The notes under the pieces: model-generated
Told to the model about the DNA's origin: nothing
What the model saw: only the letters and a program-made list of their open reading frames with translations
Database searches by the model: none
Source of the DNA: Selenomonadales bacterium UBA7018
Lineage (GTDB): Bacteria > Bacillota > Negativicutes > Selenomonadales > Selenomonadaceae
NCBI GenBank assembly: GCA_002448305.1
Contig: DJWY01000025.1
Span: 43,365-65,803 of the forward strand
Direction: 5' to 3'
Length of the DNA: 22,439 bases
Program-made: the position numbers and the translations under genes
Shown: piece by piece, positions 17,501 to 22,439 of the stretch
Numbering within the stretch: position 1 is the first letter of the stretch
Layout: the number at the start of each line of letters is the position of its first letter

Positions 17501-20014
17501 GTTGGCAAGCTGAACTTCGACGTTGTCTTCAGTTGTCGTGACGCTCATGCCGTTTAGGGTGTAGTTGCCAGCCTTTTCAAGCGTGAAAGCAAAATCGTGG
17601 TCGTTGCTCCTTAAGGTCGTTCCCTCAGAGATGCTTAGAACGCCATCTCCAATATTCTCAGCGTAAACGTCAGTAATTGAGCCGTTTTCAAATTCAATCC
17701 TCAAGTCGTTGTTGCCGTCGAGAACTAACGTCGCACCTTCGTTTGCAGTATAAATCGTTCTGTCAGCAGTGAATTGAATGGAAGCTGTACCGCCCGTCGT
17801 GTACAATTTTGGCTCCCAAGTGCCGAAAAATGAAAGTTGAGCCTCTGTACCGTCGCTTGCTGTGACAACGCCGCCGCTGTAAGTGATTGAGCCGGTGATT
17901 GACGTAATGTTGACAATTTCTAAATCGCCCGTCTTCAAGGAAACAGTTAGCGCGTCGGGCGTTGTGGGCTTAATTGTCAAGCCGGTTTGCGGATTAAAAT
18001 TGATTGAGCCGCTTGCGTCGGTGTTTGCAGTTATCGTTAAAATGTTGCCGTCTTCAAAAACATTTCTAACAACGGTGCCTTTAGCCAGTGAAATTGAGCC
18101 GTCGAGTTTGTAAGTAACAGAGCCTGTAACGTCCAAACTTGCAGAGCGCGTTTGTCCGTTTTTCGTAATGGAAAGTTGTAAGCCGCCGTCATTGGAATTG
18201 GGCGAGAAAGTTATTCCTTCGTCGCTTAAAGAAATTACGCCGCCCGCGTCGTCAGCCGCCTTGAAATTGATAATGTAATCATCGGAGAATTTAATTTGCA
18301 GTTCGGTATCTTTGGTAATGCTCAACGTGCCGTCTTCGCCCAAAATGAATGAGCCGCTTAAAAGTTCAATTTCAGCAGACAAAGAGCCGCTTGAAGTGCC
18401 GGTCAGTGTAAGATACAATTTGCCTTCGTCTTCGGTGTCGGGCGTAATAACAACGCCTCTTGTGCCGTTGCCGTCTGCGGTCTCTGTAACATTCAAATTG
18501 ACTCCGTCTTTGTTGTTGGACGTGATAGAATTTCCGCTTGCCGAAAAAGAAACTGTACCTGAGGCGTTGCCGTCTGCGGTCGCTGTAAGAGTGTAGCCAT
18601 CAAAGGTGAAATTAAATGTGGTGCCGTCGGTCAAGCTAAACAATCTATTTGTAGGATTGAAACTAATCGAGCCTTTGACGCTGAGATTATTTTTGAAAAT
18701 AGTTTCACCGTTCTGTTTAATTTCAACGTCAACGGAGCCGCCATTTTCGCTGGGCGTGATTGTATAAATTCCATTTTCGTTCGCAACAATTTGAGCTCCG
18801 GCGGTGTCTTTTGCTGTCAAAGAAATGCTATTATTGTTCTGAGTGAACGTCATCTTTGTTCCCTGCGTTAGGGTAATGGAATGCGTCTCTTGATTAAAAA
18901 GTAGCGAACCGTTGCTTAGCTGAATTGTTCCGTCAAAAATGGTTGCGCTATCTCTTTGCAAAGTGACCTTAAAGACTTTGCCGTCGGGCGTCAAAACAAT
19001 ATTGCCGTTGGCGTCGGCGGAAAAAGTCGCGCTTATTGCGTCGGTTGAAGCTATCGTTGCGGTGTAAAGCTCGCGAACCGTCATGGTTAAGCTTGAATTG
19101 GCGTCAAGCGAAAGTTTTGCGTTTGTCAGGTCAATAGTCAACAAGCCGCTGTTGATTTTTAAAACGTCTTTGAAGAGCGTTTTGCCGTTTTCCGAAAGGT
19201 TGAAGTAAAGCTTCCCGTTGCCCGAACTCGGAGATATTTTTGCTCCTACAGAAATGCTGTCGTCGGTTTTTTCGTTATAAACGCTAAATCCGTCAAGTAC
19301 GCCGTCGACTGCCGCAAGATTTATACCGTAATTCAAAACGCTAATGTCGAGTTTGCTGTCCTGCGCGAAGGAAAAACTTTTATCCGTTCTGTCGTAAGTG
19401 AATTCGCCCGAAAGGTTGAGAGTTGTTGGAGTTGTAATGAGTTGTTTCGCAACGTCGTAGAGTTTTTCAAAGGAGTCATCGGAAAGGTTTAAAACCGCAA
19501 CCGCAAGCACCTTGATGTTTTCTTTGAAGGCTTCACTTTCAACCATGCTTTTAATTTCTTCGGGGAAAGTCATGGCTACCGTCACGGTATTGGTTGAGGC
19601 TAAATTAAATTTGTCGCCGTCGAAAATTCCGGTTAAGCCCGATTCGGGAACAGCAACATTAATATTGAAAGGAATAATTTTTCCCAGTTTGCCCGTCAAG
19701 CCAACATTGCCTTCGGGAAAAGTAACTCCTTTGCTTGAATAAGTGACAGAGCCCGAAGTGTAACTTAAAGAATGATTTTTGTAACGGACTTTGAGTGCGC
19801 CGTCGTCTTGCGTGCAGGTGAAGTCAAAAGCCGTAGAGCCGTCGAAAGTTATCGTCGGCGAATTTTTAGCACCACTTACGACCGCTGTAACCGAGCCGCT
19901 TGCAAGACCCGAAACTTTTCCAGCGTCGTCGAGATTGAGAACAGCGTCTTGCGTTGCAGTGTAAGTTACGCCGTTAAGCTCGTAAGTTTTGCCGGTAGGA
20001 ATTGTTATAGCCAT
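8564..20014 (-). CDS. Giant RTX/beta-repeat protein with embedded alpha/beta hydrolase (3816 residues)
   Basis: Probably a type I-secreted surface or extracellular protein. The N-terminus (MAITIPTGKTYELNGVTYTA) has no Sec signal. Residues 1 to about 1600 are beta-rich repeats with a long internal duplication. Residues 1644-1764 form an RTX module. Residues 1766-2055 are an alpha/beta hydrolase of YqkD-like type: VLVHGYG (H1839), GVSMGS with nucleophile S1910, GDSDSVVP with D1998, and GVGHGR with H2028. Residues 2060-3110 hold further RTX modules rich in GGxGxD-like nonapeptides (INGGAGDDYI, IDGGTGNDTI, IEGGAGDDLI), expected to bind calcium after export. The last 705 residues are paralogous to the neighbouring gene and end in TYRVENGGFVQN, the probable secretion signal region. 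A GGAGG-type ribosome site precedes the ATG. No frameshift is seen in 11.4 kb. The hydrolase substrate is unknown; the family includes esterases and peptidases. No transporter gene is nearby. The RTX and hydrolase calls are firm; the export route is inferred. Confidence 0.9.
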   Translation of the reverse strand: MAITIPTGKTYELNGVTYTATQDAVLNLDDAGKVSGLASGSVTAVVSGAKNSPTITFDGSTAFDFTCTQDDGALKVRYKNHSLSYTSGSVTYSSKGVTFPEGNVGLTGKLGKIIPFNINVAVPESGLTGIFDGDKFNLASTNTVTVAMTFPEEIKSMVESEAFKENIKVLAVAVLNLSDDSFEKLYDVAKQLITTPTTLNLSGEFTYDRTDKSFSFAQDSKLDISVLNYGINLAAVDGVLDGFSVYNEKTDDSISVGAKISPSSGNGKLYFNLSENGKTLFKDVLKINSGLLTIDLTNAKLSLDANSSLTMTVRELYTATIASTDAISATFSADANGNIVLTPDGKVFKVTLQRDSATIFDGTIQLSNGSLLFNQETHSITLTQGTKMTFTQNNNSISLTAKDTAGAQIVANENGIYTITPSENGGSVDVEIKQNGETIFKNNLSVKGSISFNPTNRLFSLTDGTTFNFTFDGYTLTATADGNASGTVSFSASGNSITSNNKDGVNLNVTETADGNGTRGVVITPDTEDEGKLYLTLTGTSSGSLSAEIELLSGSFILGEDGTLSITKDTELQIKFSDDYIINFKAADDAGGVISLSDEGITFSPNSNDGGLQLSITKNGQTRSASLDVTGSVTYKLDGSISLAKGTVVRNVFEDGNILTITANTDASGSINFNPQTGLTIKPTTPDALTVSLKTGDLEIVNITSITGSITYSGGVVTASDGTEAQLSFFGTWEPKLYTTGGTASIQFTADRTIYTANEGATLVLDGNNDLRIEFENGSITDVYAENIGDGVLSISEGTTLRSNDHDFAFTLEKAGNYTLNGMSVTTTEDNVEVQLANYDTITFGQGAQIDIATSISGNDLDVVASATQGQGTVTVDDDGNITYDATNGTLQISVPLENVIGDSLLPSDFTISGGSVTMGATDADGIKTISIPQGTTISFTKNGMTFTGVTQNDINGRLWMRNGTVLYLHSYEEAIFDVTTTLSNTTTFNGTVTLGGAFSYNAANGTVGSVDSNTYNVHDSYIQIAVGNQTLRFTTNGETFFAALNVDDDGKITLDFINENYNSMLATVSLGGNPVLNAALVVNGSIVVDPATLGITLTKDTAITMTQGSDVVTITALDEAGGKVSFSGNVISFTPNENDGALSFVLVRDGSPIFGGTLNVTSGTISFDTTEQKFSFTKGTKVALGIGISELEIEVTGDDAGFKMAADAEGNITITPDTDDGSLDITFKRNGEAVLQNNVSVNGSMIFNPTTRLLTLVDGTTVNIAFDNYTLTATADGDASSEISLTASGIAITPQTGDGKLNLTLTGTSSGSLSASIEVLSGGFVFGTTGALTVTEGTELQIDFGDGYIINFKATDAAGGAISLGADGITFAPNSDDGNLQLTITRDGQTRSASLDVTGGSVTYKLDGSISLTKGTVVRNVFEDGNILTITANTDASGSITFNPQTGLTIAPTTADALNVVLTTGNLEVVNISSITGSITYSGGVITASDGTRARILYYFGWESDLYTTGGTASIQFTDDRTIYTANEGSTFAVDYLDGTTLEIENGTYSDIYATETSGEIELISEGSTFRSNDDEAAFTLEKAGNYTLNGMAITTSQDNTQVVIAGDYNTVTFEADAGITFNGQEFSGDGTVTLTDGNITFLNTDDNATVTGTAIADSISNSGEGVTITALAGNDTITNTGASAIINGGAGDDLIQIDGDNVTIEYSAGNDTITGFDETSTLSIGDNVYSTQQSGDDLIITVGESKITLVGAASLSAPNIESTNPAVELIETILKRTALGYPVMAAIAFHPEEYHSDEPTNYSNKEDWTITSADNLELHAVHYTPENSNDKWVVLVHGYGHNHKHMYPFAGFYLANGYNVLMVDQRTAGDSEGTWLTMGAAEGADVALWTQEIARRNSNAKITLHGVSMGSATAMLAAARSDAVNVTSLIEDCGYTSAMDVFYLLNEVIVKAPNEVIAALDLVAEGMTGYYLHDAAPINSISSAKMPTLFISGDSDSVVPISMLASLYEASGAEVKEEFLVKGVGHGRAGLEDPIGYSNAVFRFVAEANGEGWDTANIADDISLRGTKYNDTIANSGDGVTINTGAGDDIIQLDGDNVRIQYSAGNDTINGFDESTALQISGEYATATSGDNVVVTVGENAITLTDAATLDALNIFNDTTGQTINNIDDNTLISGGNGDDSISNIGDDVTINSGVGNDSIYNTEGKRDSINAGTGNDTILNDHAYYPTIEGGAGDDLITIRRGHYTNIDGGTGNDTILGEAETTSGSWAMGGYATINGGAGDDYIDTGSSDSASIMGGKGADTIITSGNDATINGGAGDDIISLHGASVDNNIIEYETGSGNDIIYGLNSTGTISISSGAEYSTAVSGDDVILTVGENTITVASTASVNVINYELAGSEIENTTNNTLVSGTRFNDTISNEGSNVTINASAGNDVIQNHGANSSVNGGTGADSITNMDANGSTIEGDYGDDVILNNSDNVLINGSYGNDTLSNSGANVTIASGSGNDYIYNGGASAVIEYSGGMDTVVGFNETSTLSVGSDFSNDDVVEGTKDVYVFRNNYFVNLKDAMLTTDSINVNGEAIALSKFISLQGDSDSVEISRSNVTVDAGDGENLITLTDDANSNNIVLSGNTTVEGFKTGFGDGTDTIYINGDPAGVEFKDGGLTFGNSTDSLTLSDITTTEKINIYHERRQVLNKGVFIAENDWHKVEDSDLTVNAGEEVYFVGTTAKSQVGVDFGGISSALNVTMDTAYEDSEDFVPGTTTWINSVYSLKGGAGNTTITGSKNSDTIIAGTGETTINAAAGDDIISLGSASALVQYSSGEGNDIIQGFNENSTLSINDTYTTTTSGNDVIVNVGEEAITLTDAATLSSVNIFEGDLPLNTVNVTSNVSIVGTEGNDSIQNEVYANNVTIQALGGDDTIYNNGSNVTIEAGDGNDIIDTEDYNTGNILINAGAGNDSIRNWSDETTINAGEGDDSIRILSEYSNVSVDAGAGNDYIDTYNHGVTVTGGTGDDSIYNDWNFYENAPNEPLDYDDEDGNYVQFNYTAGDGNDVIYGFNETDTLNISGGSYSTTKSGDDLIITVDDGKITLAGGATLETVNIVGEIISVASVERAKQIIGADSIQTVTGNTYKVDNDKGNNLVYVDKTAKGSKAITLGNGGDAVLVEASRGAKVSITGGTGDDSLLVTGNAPITFDMSKGADKITPRFDGENVTLKGYKASLGGGIVTGNPDTESIVSEVVNDGNIIFGDGVITIKSDEGTSSKFTFADNTNATGSVIFNMFDKNGEKQAIGFTNSDGGKLDVSKQSDNYLLVGNYYDDKYGGSTLRGGKGNDTLLGGEGDVLNAGGGNDNRIILQNNDKRGGADIILNSGKTTVQNFKAGFDDGDRVFGDVNDIIDFKFDGTNISVKTNNSWHGVLSDVGNGANFVNILAADANGSVKVAVAQENAVIAVEDEIADYYVGENSAVDFTNYADNLNINLGSKEENLGTGEVLFKGINQITASSGQTTLMGSAQNETLYAGTGTASLYGGGGKNYLANTSADKDGATTFFVLGMADGARNTISGFEFVTENGIADKIEIDTANNKVSDVRASGNDVVIEVSNRTSGATERALIQGAIGQNMQFSDGVIAQVNKTALTYDGTANYFVATENNAAINVNSDVVAPVSIWLDVPAWAGNKANTFKGDIRTIDASGSSVKAELAGNDANNTILAGNANTSLWGGNRGDDFMQGGAGVDNFYYTYGNGSDTISGTTSGDTVFLSQVRLDQISGASFEGSTATLNFTDGGKLTIADADKANYVVTSGEEMRTYRVENGGFVQN
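10690..13835 (-). repeat. Array of RTX modules downstream of the hydrolase domain
   Basis: Protein-level repeats within the giant gene. Each module has GGxGxD-type nonapeptides, then a YSAGNDTIxGFxE phrase, a STLSI strand, a SGDDxIxTVGE strand, and an AITLxxAATLxxxNI ending. Clear endings occur near 13550-13650, 12830-12930, 11390-11500 and 10700-10800, with a diverged one near 12290-12440. A further copy lies on the other side of the hydrolase (14725-15085). DNA identity between copies is only patchy, so these are old protein modules. Confidence 0.8.
13850..14719 (-). other. Alpha/beta hydrolase domain embedded in the giant RTX protein
   Basis: Residues 1766-2055 of the giant protein, about 290 in all, which is a full single-domain hydrolase length. 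It contains a lead-in helix region, the WTITSADNLELHAVHYTP hairpin typical of YqkD-like hydrolases, an HGYG oxyanion strand (14500), a VDQRTAGDSEG strand, the nucleophile elbow GVSMGS (Ser codon 14287-14285), Asp codon 14023-14021, and His codon 13933-13931. The order and spacing fit a working Ser-Asp-His triad. It resembles a cytoplasmic or membrane-anchored housekeeping hydrolase more than known RTX lipases, and may be acquired cargo. Confidence 0.85.
15236..16620 (-). repeat. N-terminal beta-repeat supermodule, copy B
   Basis: Encodes residues about 1132-1593. It matches copy A (17546-18985) at protein level and, in parts, DNA level, for example the phrases YTTGGTASIQFT, DRTIYTANEG and EKAGNYTLNGM. 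It lacks a stretch of about 35 residues present in copy A. Confidence 0.8.
17546..18985 (-). repeat. N-terminal beta-repeat supermodule, copy A
   Basis: Encodes residues about 344-823, the partner of copy B some 770 residues downstream. Each copy consists of strand-rich units of about 85-100 residues with phrases such as FNPQTGLTI, DGSISL.KGT and VRNVFEDGNILTITAN. Confidence 0.8.
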
Positions 20015-20020
20015 TATAAA

Positions 20021-20027
20021 ACCTCCT
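20021..20027 (-). promoter_or_regulatory. Ribosome binding site of the giant RTX gene
   Basis: AGGAGGT on the minus strand lies 6 bases before the ATG (20014-20012). It is a near-perfect Shine-Dalgarno and fixes the start. Confidence 0.8.
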
Positions 20028-20068
20028 GAACATTTGGATTCTTCAAAAACTTTTCATATGCCAAGTGA

Positions 20069-20097
20069 TTTATACACCAAAACTTTCCCCTATGCAA
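20069..20097 (-). promoter_or_regulatory. Candidate promoter of the giant RTX gene
   Basis: Minus strand TTGCAT (20097-20092), a 17-base spacer and TATAAA (20074-20069). The start is predicted near 20062 with a leader of about 48 bases. It is nearly identical to the promoter at 8460-8488, including the spacer and a shared TGGCATA just after the -10 box. Confidence 0.6.
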
Positions 20098-20100
20098 GCA

Positions 20101-20134
20101 AAAAAAATCTGCCCCTCGTGCGGAAGAGCAGATT
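20101..20134 (-). terminator. Rho-independent terminator of the second RTX gene
   Basis: Minus strand AATCTGC (20134-20128) pairs with GCAGATT (20112-20106), followed by a T-run (A-run 20100-20107 on the + strand). It is a near-copy of the terminator at 8490-8522 and lies about 40 bases past the stop codon. Confidence 0.8.
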
Positions 20135-20173
20135 GGAAAATTTTAATTTATGTCGTCTATGTTATTGACTAGA

Positions 20174-22439
20174 TTAGTTTTGAACAAAAGCACCGTTTTC
20201 AACTCTGTAGGTTCTCATCTCTTCGCCCTGAGTTACGACGTAGTTAGCGTTTGCGGCGTCTTTGATAGTGAGCTTGCCGCCGTCAGTGAAGTTGAGCGTT
20301 GCGGTAGAGCCTTCAAAGCTTGCACCGGAAATTTGGTCAATGCCGACTTGCGTCAAGAAGACCGTATCGCCGGTTGAAGTGCCGCTTATCGTGTCGTCGC
20401 CGTTGCCGTAGGTGTAATAGAAGTTATCAACGCCTGCGCCGCCTTGCATGAAATCATCGCCGCCATTGCCGCCCCAGAGGCTCGTATTGCCACTGCCCGC
20501 GTAAATTGTATTGTTGGCGTCGTTGCCAGCCAATTCAGCTTTGACGCTGGAGCTGCTCGCGTCAATCGTCCTAATGTCGCCTTTGAAGGTATTTTCCTTA
20601 GTGCCCGCCCAAGCCGGAACGTCAAGCCAGATTGAAACGGGGGCTACAACGTCGCTATTGACATTAATTGCCGCGTTATTTTCGGTCGCTACGAAATAAT
20701 TTGCCGTGCCGTCATAGTTCAAAGTAGTTGCATTGACTTGCGCGACAACAGTTTCATTGAAAATCATATCCTGTCCGACTGCGCCTTCAATCAAAGCAGT
20801 TTCGGATTGAGTACCAGCCGAATTGGTGACTGTGATTACAACGTCGTTGGTATTTTTAATATAGACGTTGGAAACTCTGTTGCCATTAGCCGTGCCAACT
20901 TGCATACGGTCAGCAGTGCCAAAGTTATTATCGGAGCCGCTCTGGAGGAATTCAAAGCCACTGATTGTATTATGTGCGCCGTCAGCTTCGGAGAGGACAA
21001 AGAAGGAAGTCGAGCCGTCTTTTTCGGTCGCGGAATTAGCAAGATAGTTTCTACCTGCGCCGCCGTACATTGAAGTATTGCCGGTACCGGCGTAGAGAGT
21101 ATCATTGCCCTTGCTACCTCTGAATTCTGTATTGCCGGAGCCAGCGTAAAGGACATTAACGCCATTGAACAAAGCTACGCCGCCGTCAATGCCGGATTCA
21201 GTCGCGCCGCTAAGGTCAGCCTTAACAGAATCGCTATATCCTGTGAAGTTGACAGAGCCGCCTTGATAGTAGTTAGCAATGTCGTCGCCATCGCTTACGG
21301 TGATTTCAGTACCTTCTGCCGCGATAGCTGCTTTGTAAGTGTTGCCGCCAGTCTTAATGAGTTGTTTAACAACACCGTTGTCGCCAACGCCTTCAACAGT
21401 TGCATGGGTGCCACTGCCGCTTACAACGAGTCCGTCGTTCACTACGCTGAGAGACAATTTGGTAACGTCGATATTGATAACGTCGCCGCCTTCGTCGTAG
21501 CCGTTGTGAGCGTTCTGAACTGTTGTAGTGCCGCTTGCGATAATGACTTCTGCGCCGCTACGGCTGGTGTCGCCTTCTTTGAAGCGGATAAGATTTTCGC
21601 CGCCGTCCGCGTTGATAACGTCGCCTGCGCCCGCGAGAATTGTATCATTGCCCTTGCCGCCAAGAAGTGACGAGCTACCATCTTTATTATCGTGGTAGTT
21701 GCCTACCATGATATAAGCGTCGCCTTTAGAGCTAACGTCAATCTTGCCGCCGTCGCTGTTTGTGAAGGCAACTTTACGCGAATAAAGTTCTTCTGTCGTT
21801 AAGTTTTCGTCTAAGATGTTGAAGACTGTTTGTCCGCTGTTGCCGGTGTGACTTGCAAATTCTACGGTACCTTTACCAGTTGTGCCGTTGATTTCTACTA
21901 CACCGTCGCCGAAGATTATAGCTTTACCGCCTTCGATAGCGTTAATGAGTGCGGTGTCGCTAGCGTTGCCGAGAACGATACCGCCGCCATTGGCGTCGTT
22001 ATAATTCTTGAGGGTGACATTTTCTCTAGCTTCGTCGGTTGCGAGATAAATTTCATCTGCGCCGCCTTTGCCCATATCGAAGACTACAGAAGCGTTATCG
22101 CGAACAACGAGAGTATCTTTGCCTGCTCCGCCCGTGACGGTGACATTAGCACCTCTCTTAGCGTCGATATAAACTTCGTCGCCTTCACCGGAAGCACTGT
22201 TGCCTAAGAGCGTTATTACCTTATCGCCTTTTGCGCCTGCAGTGACGTAAACCATGCTACCGCCAACGGTATCGGTCTTGAATGTTTCTTTTGGCCCTAA
22301 AATTTCGTTAGCATTTGCACTAAGCATAGCTTCAGTCATAAGTTCTTTGCTAATTAAAGCAGGTTGCGAAATATTTTCTTCCGTAGTTGTGTCGTCGGTA
22401 TCGGTATCGTCGGTATCGGTATCGTCGGTGTCGTCGGTA
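20174..22439 (-). CDS. RTX-like repeat protein, C-terminal 755 residues (5' end outside window)
   Basis: Paralogue of the last 705 residues of the giant gene. Shared phrases run the whole length: GGAGKDTLVV, FTNSDGGKIDVS, GGKGNDTI, SGTTTVQN, GDDIANYY, NYFVATENNAAINV and TYRVENGAFVQN at the C-terminus. GGxGxD-type nonapeptides (LLGGKGNDTI, MYGGAGRNYL, MQGGAGVDNF) suggest calcium binding, and the shared C-terminus suggests the same export signal, probably type I secretion (inferred). The ATG at 22339 is not the start. The frame stays open upstream through LISKELM and an Asp/Thr-repeat stretch to the window edge, so an unknown N-terminal part, perhaps another cargo domain, is missing. No catalytic motif is seen in the part present. 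It is followed by its own terminator. Confidence 0.85.
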   Translation of the reverse strand, partial: TDDTDDTDTDDTDTDDTTTEENISQPALISKELMTEAMLSANANEILGPKETFKTDTVGGSMVYVTAGAKGDKVITLLGNSASGEGDEVYIDAKRGANVTVTGGAGKDTLVVRDNASVVFDMGKGGADEIYLATDEARENVTLKNYNDANGGGIVLGNASDTALINAIEGGKAIIFGDGVVEINGTTGKGTVEFASHTGNSGQTVFNILDENLTTEELYSRKVAFTNSDGGKIDVSSKGDAYIMVGNYHDNKDGSSSLLGGKGNDTILAGAGDVINADGGENLIRFKEGDTSRSGAEVIIASGTTTVQNAHNGYDEGGDVINIDVTKLSLSVVNDGLVVSGSGTHATVEGVGDNGVVKQLIKTGGNTYKAAIAAEGTEITVSDGDDIANYYQGGSVNFTGYSDSVKADLSGATESGIDGGVALFNGVNVLYAGSGNTEFRGSKGNDTLYAGTGNTSMYGGAGRNYLANSATEKDGSTSFFVLSEADGAHNTISGFEFLQSGSDNNFGTADRMQVGTANGNRVSNVYIKNTNDVVITVTNSAGTQSETALIEGAVGQDMIFNETVVAQVNATTLNYDGTANYFVATENNAAINVNSDVVAPVSIWLDVPAWAGTKENTFKGDIRTIDASSSSVKAELAGNDANNTIYAGSGNTSLWGGNGGDDFMQGGAGVDNFYYTYGNGDDTISGTSTGDTVFLTQVGIDQISGASFEGSTATLNFTDGGKLTIKDAANANYVVTQGEEMRTYRVENGAFVQN
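22391..22439 (-). repeat. Short tandem repeat encoding an Asp/Thr linker
   Basis: The + strand carries gtcggtatcggtatc twice in tandem (22394-22408 and 22409-22423), followed by gtcggt variants to the window edge. In the minus-strand frame it reads as TDTDD-type repeats (D-D-T-D-T). Codons remain in frame, so it is an acidic linker inside the truncated gene, and a likely site of length variation. Confidence 0.75.

Larger units (their letters stand above)
20057..20738 (-). repeat. Copy 2 of duplicated promoter-terminator-3' end block
   Basis: Partner of 8448-9126. It includes the promoter of the giant gene, the terminator of the second RTX gene and that gene's last 185 or so codons. The 115 bases at 20602-20716 are identical to 8992-9106, with no synonymous change. 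Confidence 0.85.

Noticed and set aside
20174..22339. Second RTX gene as a complete 721-residue protein starting at ATG 22339
   Set aside because: No Shine-Dalgarno lies before this ATG, and the frame is open upstream through an in-frame Asp/Thr linker to the window edge.

Overview
The window most resembles a chromosomal piece from a diderm Firmicute of the Negativicutes (Selenomonas or Anaerovibrio type). This is an inference. It rests on the mix of Firmicutes-style GGAGG ribosome binding sites and TTG starts, a Firmicutes-like alaS/cobD/CDF set, and very large RTX-type proteins without Sec signal peptides, which imply an outer membrane and a type I secretion system. No rRNA, tRNA, CRISPR array, transposase or phage gene was seen.

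Left part (1-5153, + strand): the 3' two-thirds of alaS (alanyl-tRNA synthetase), closed by an intrinsic terminator. A compact three-gene operon follows: cobD-like PLP enzyme (TTG start), family 8 glycosyltransferase, and a cation diffusion facilitator with a manganese-type NDDD site. Both junctions inside the operon are ATGA overlaps.

Middle (5125-8385, - strand): one 1086-residue protein that converges on the CDF gene and overlaps its 3' end by 29 bases. It fuses a CapA/PgsA-like domain with diverged metal motifs, an unrecognised linker, a complete MurF-like Mur ligase, and a second copy of the Mur N-terminal-type domain at the C-terminus.

Right part (8564-22439, - strand): two neighbouring genes for giant RTX/beta-repeat proteins. 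The first (3816 residues) starts with about 1600 residues of beta-rich repeats containing a large internal duplication. It then carries a YqkD-like alpha/beta hydrolase with a full Ser-Asp-His set, framed on both sides by nearly matching RTX modules, then further RTX modules, then a C-terminal block of about 700 residues. The second gene is cut off by the window edge. The part seen is a full paralogue of that C-terminal block, preceded by an Asp/Thr-repeat linker.

The spacers upstream of the CapA-Mur gene and of the giant gene hold the same cassette: a terminator for the RTX gene on one side, then about 5 bases later a promoter (TTGCAT, 17-base spacer, TATAAA) for the next gene. The likely picture is a cluster of type I-secreted surface or extracellular proteins, one carrying an enzyme as cargo, beside an envelope-polymer ligase. 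No ABC transporter, membrane-fusion protein or TolC gene is present in the window, so the secretion route is inferred only.
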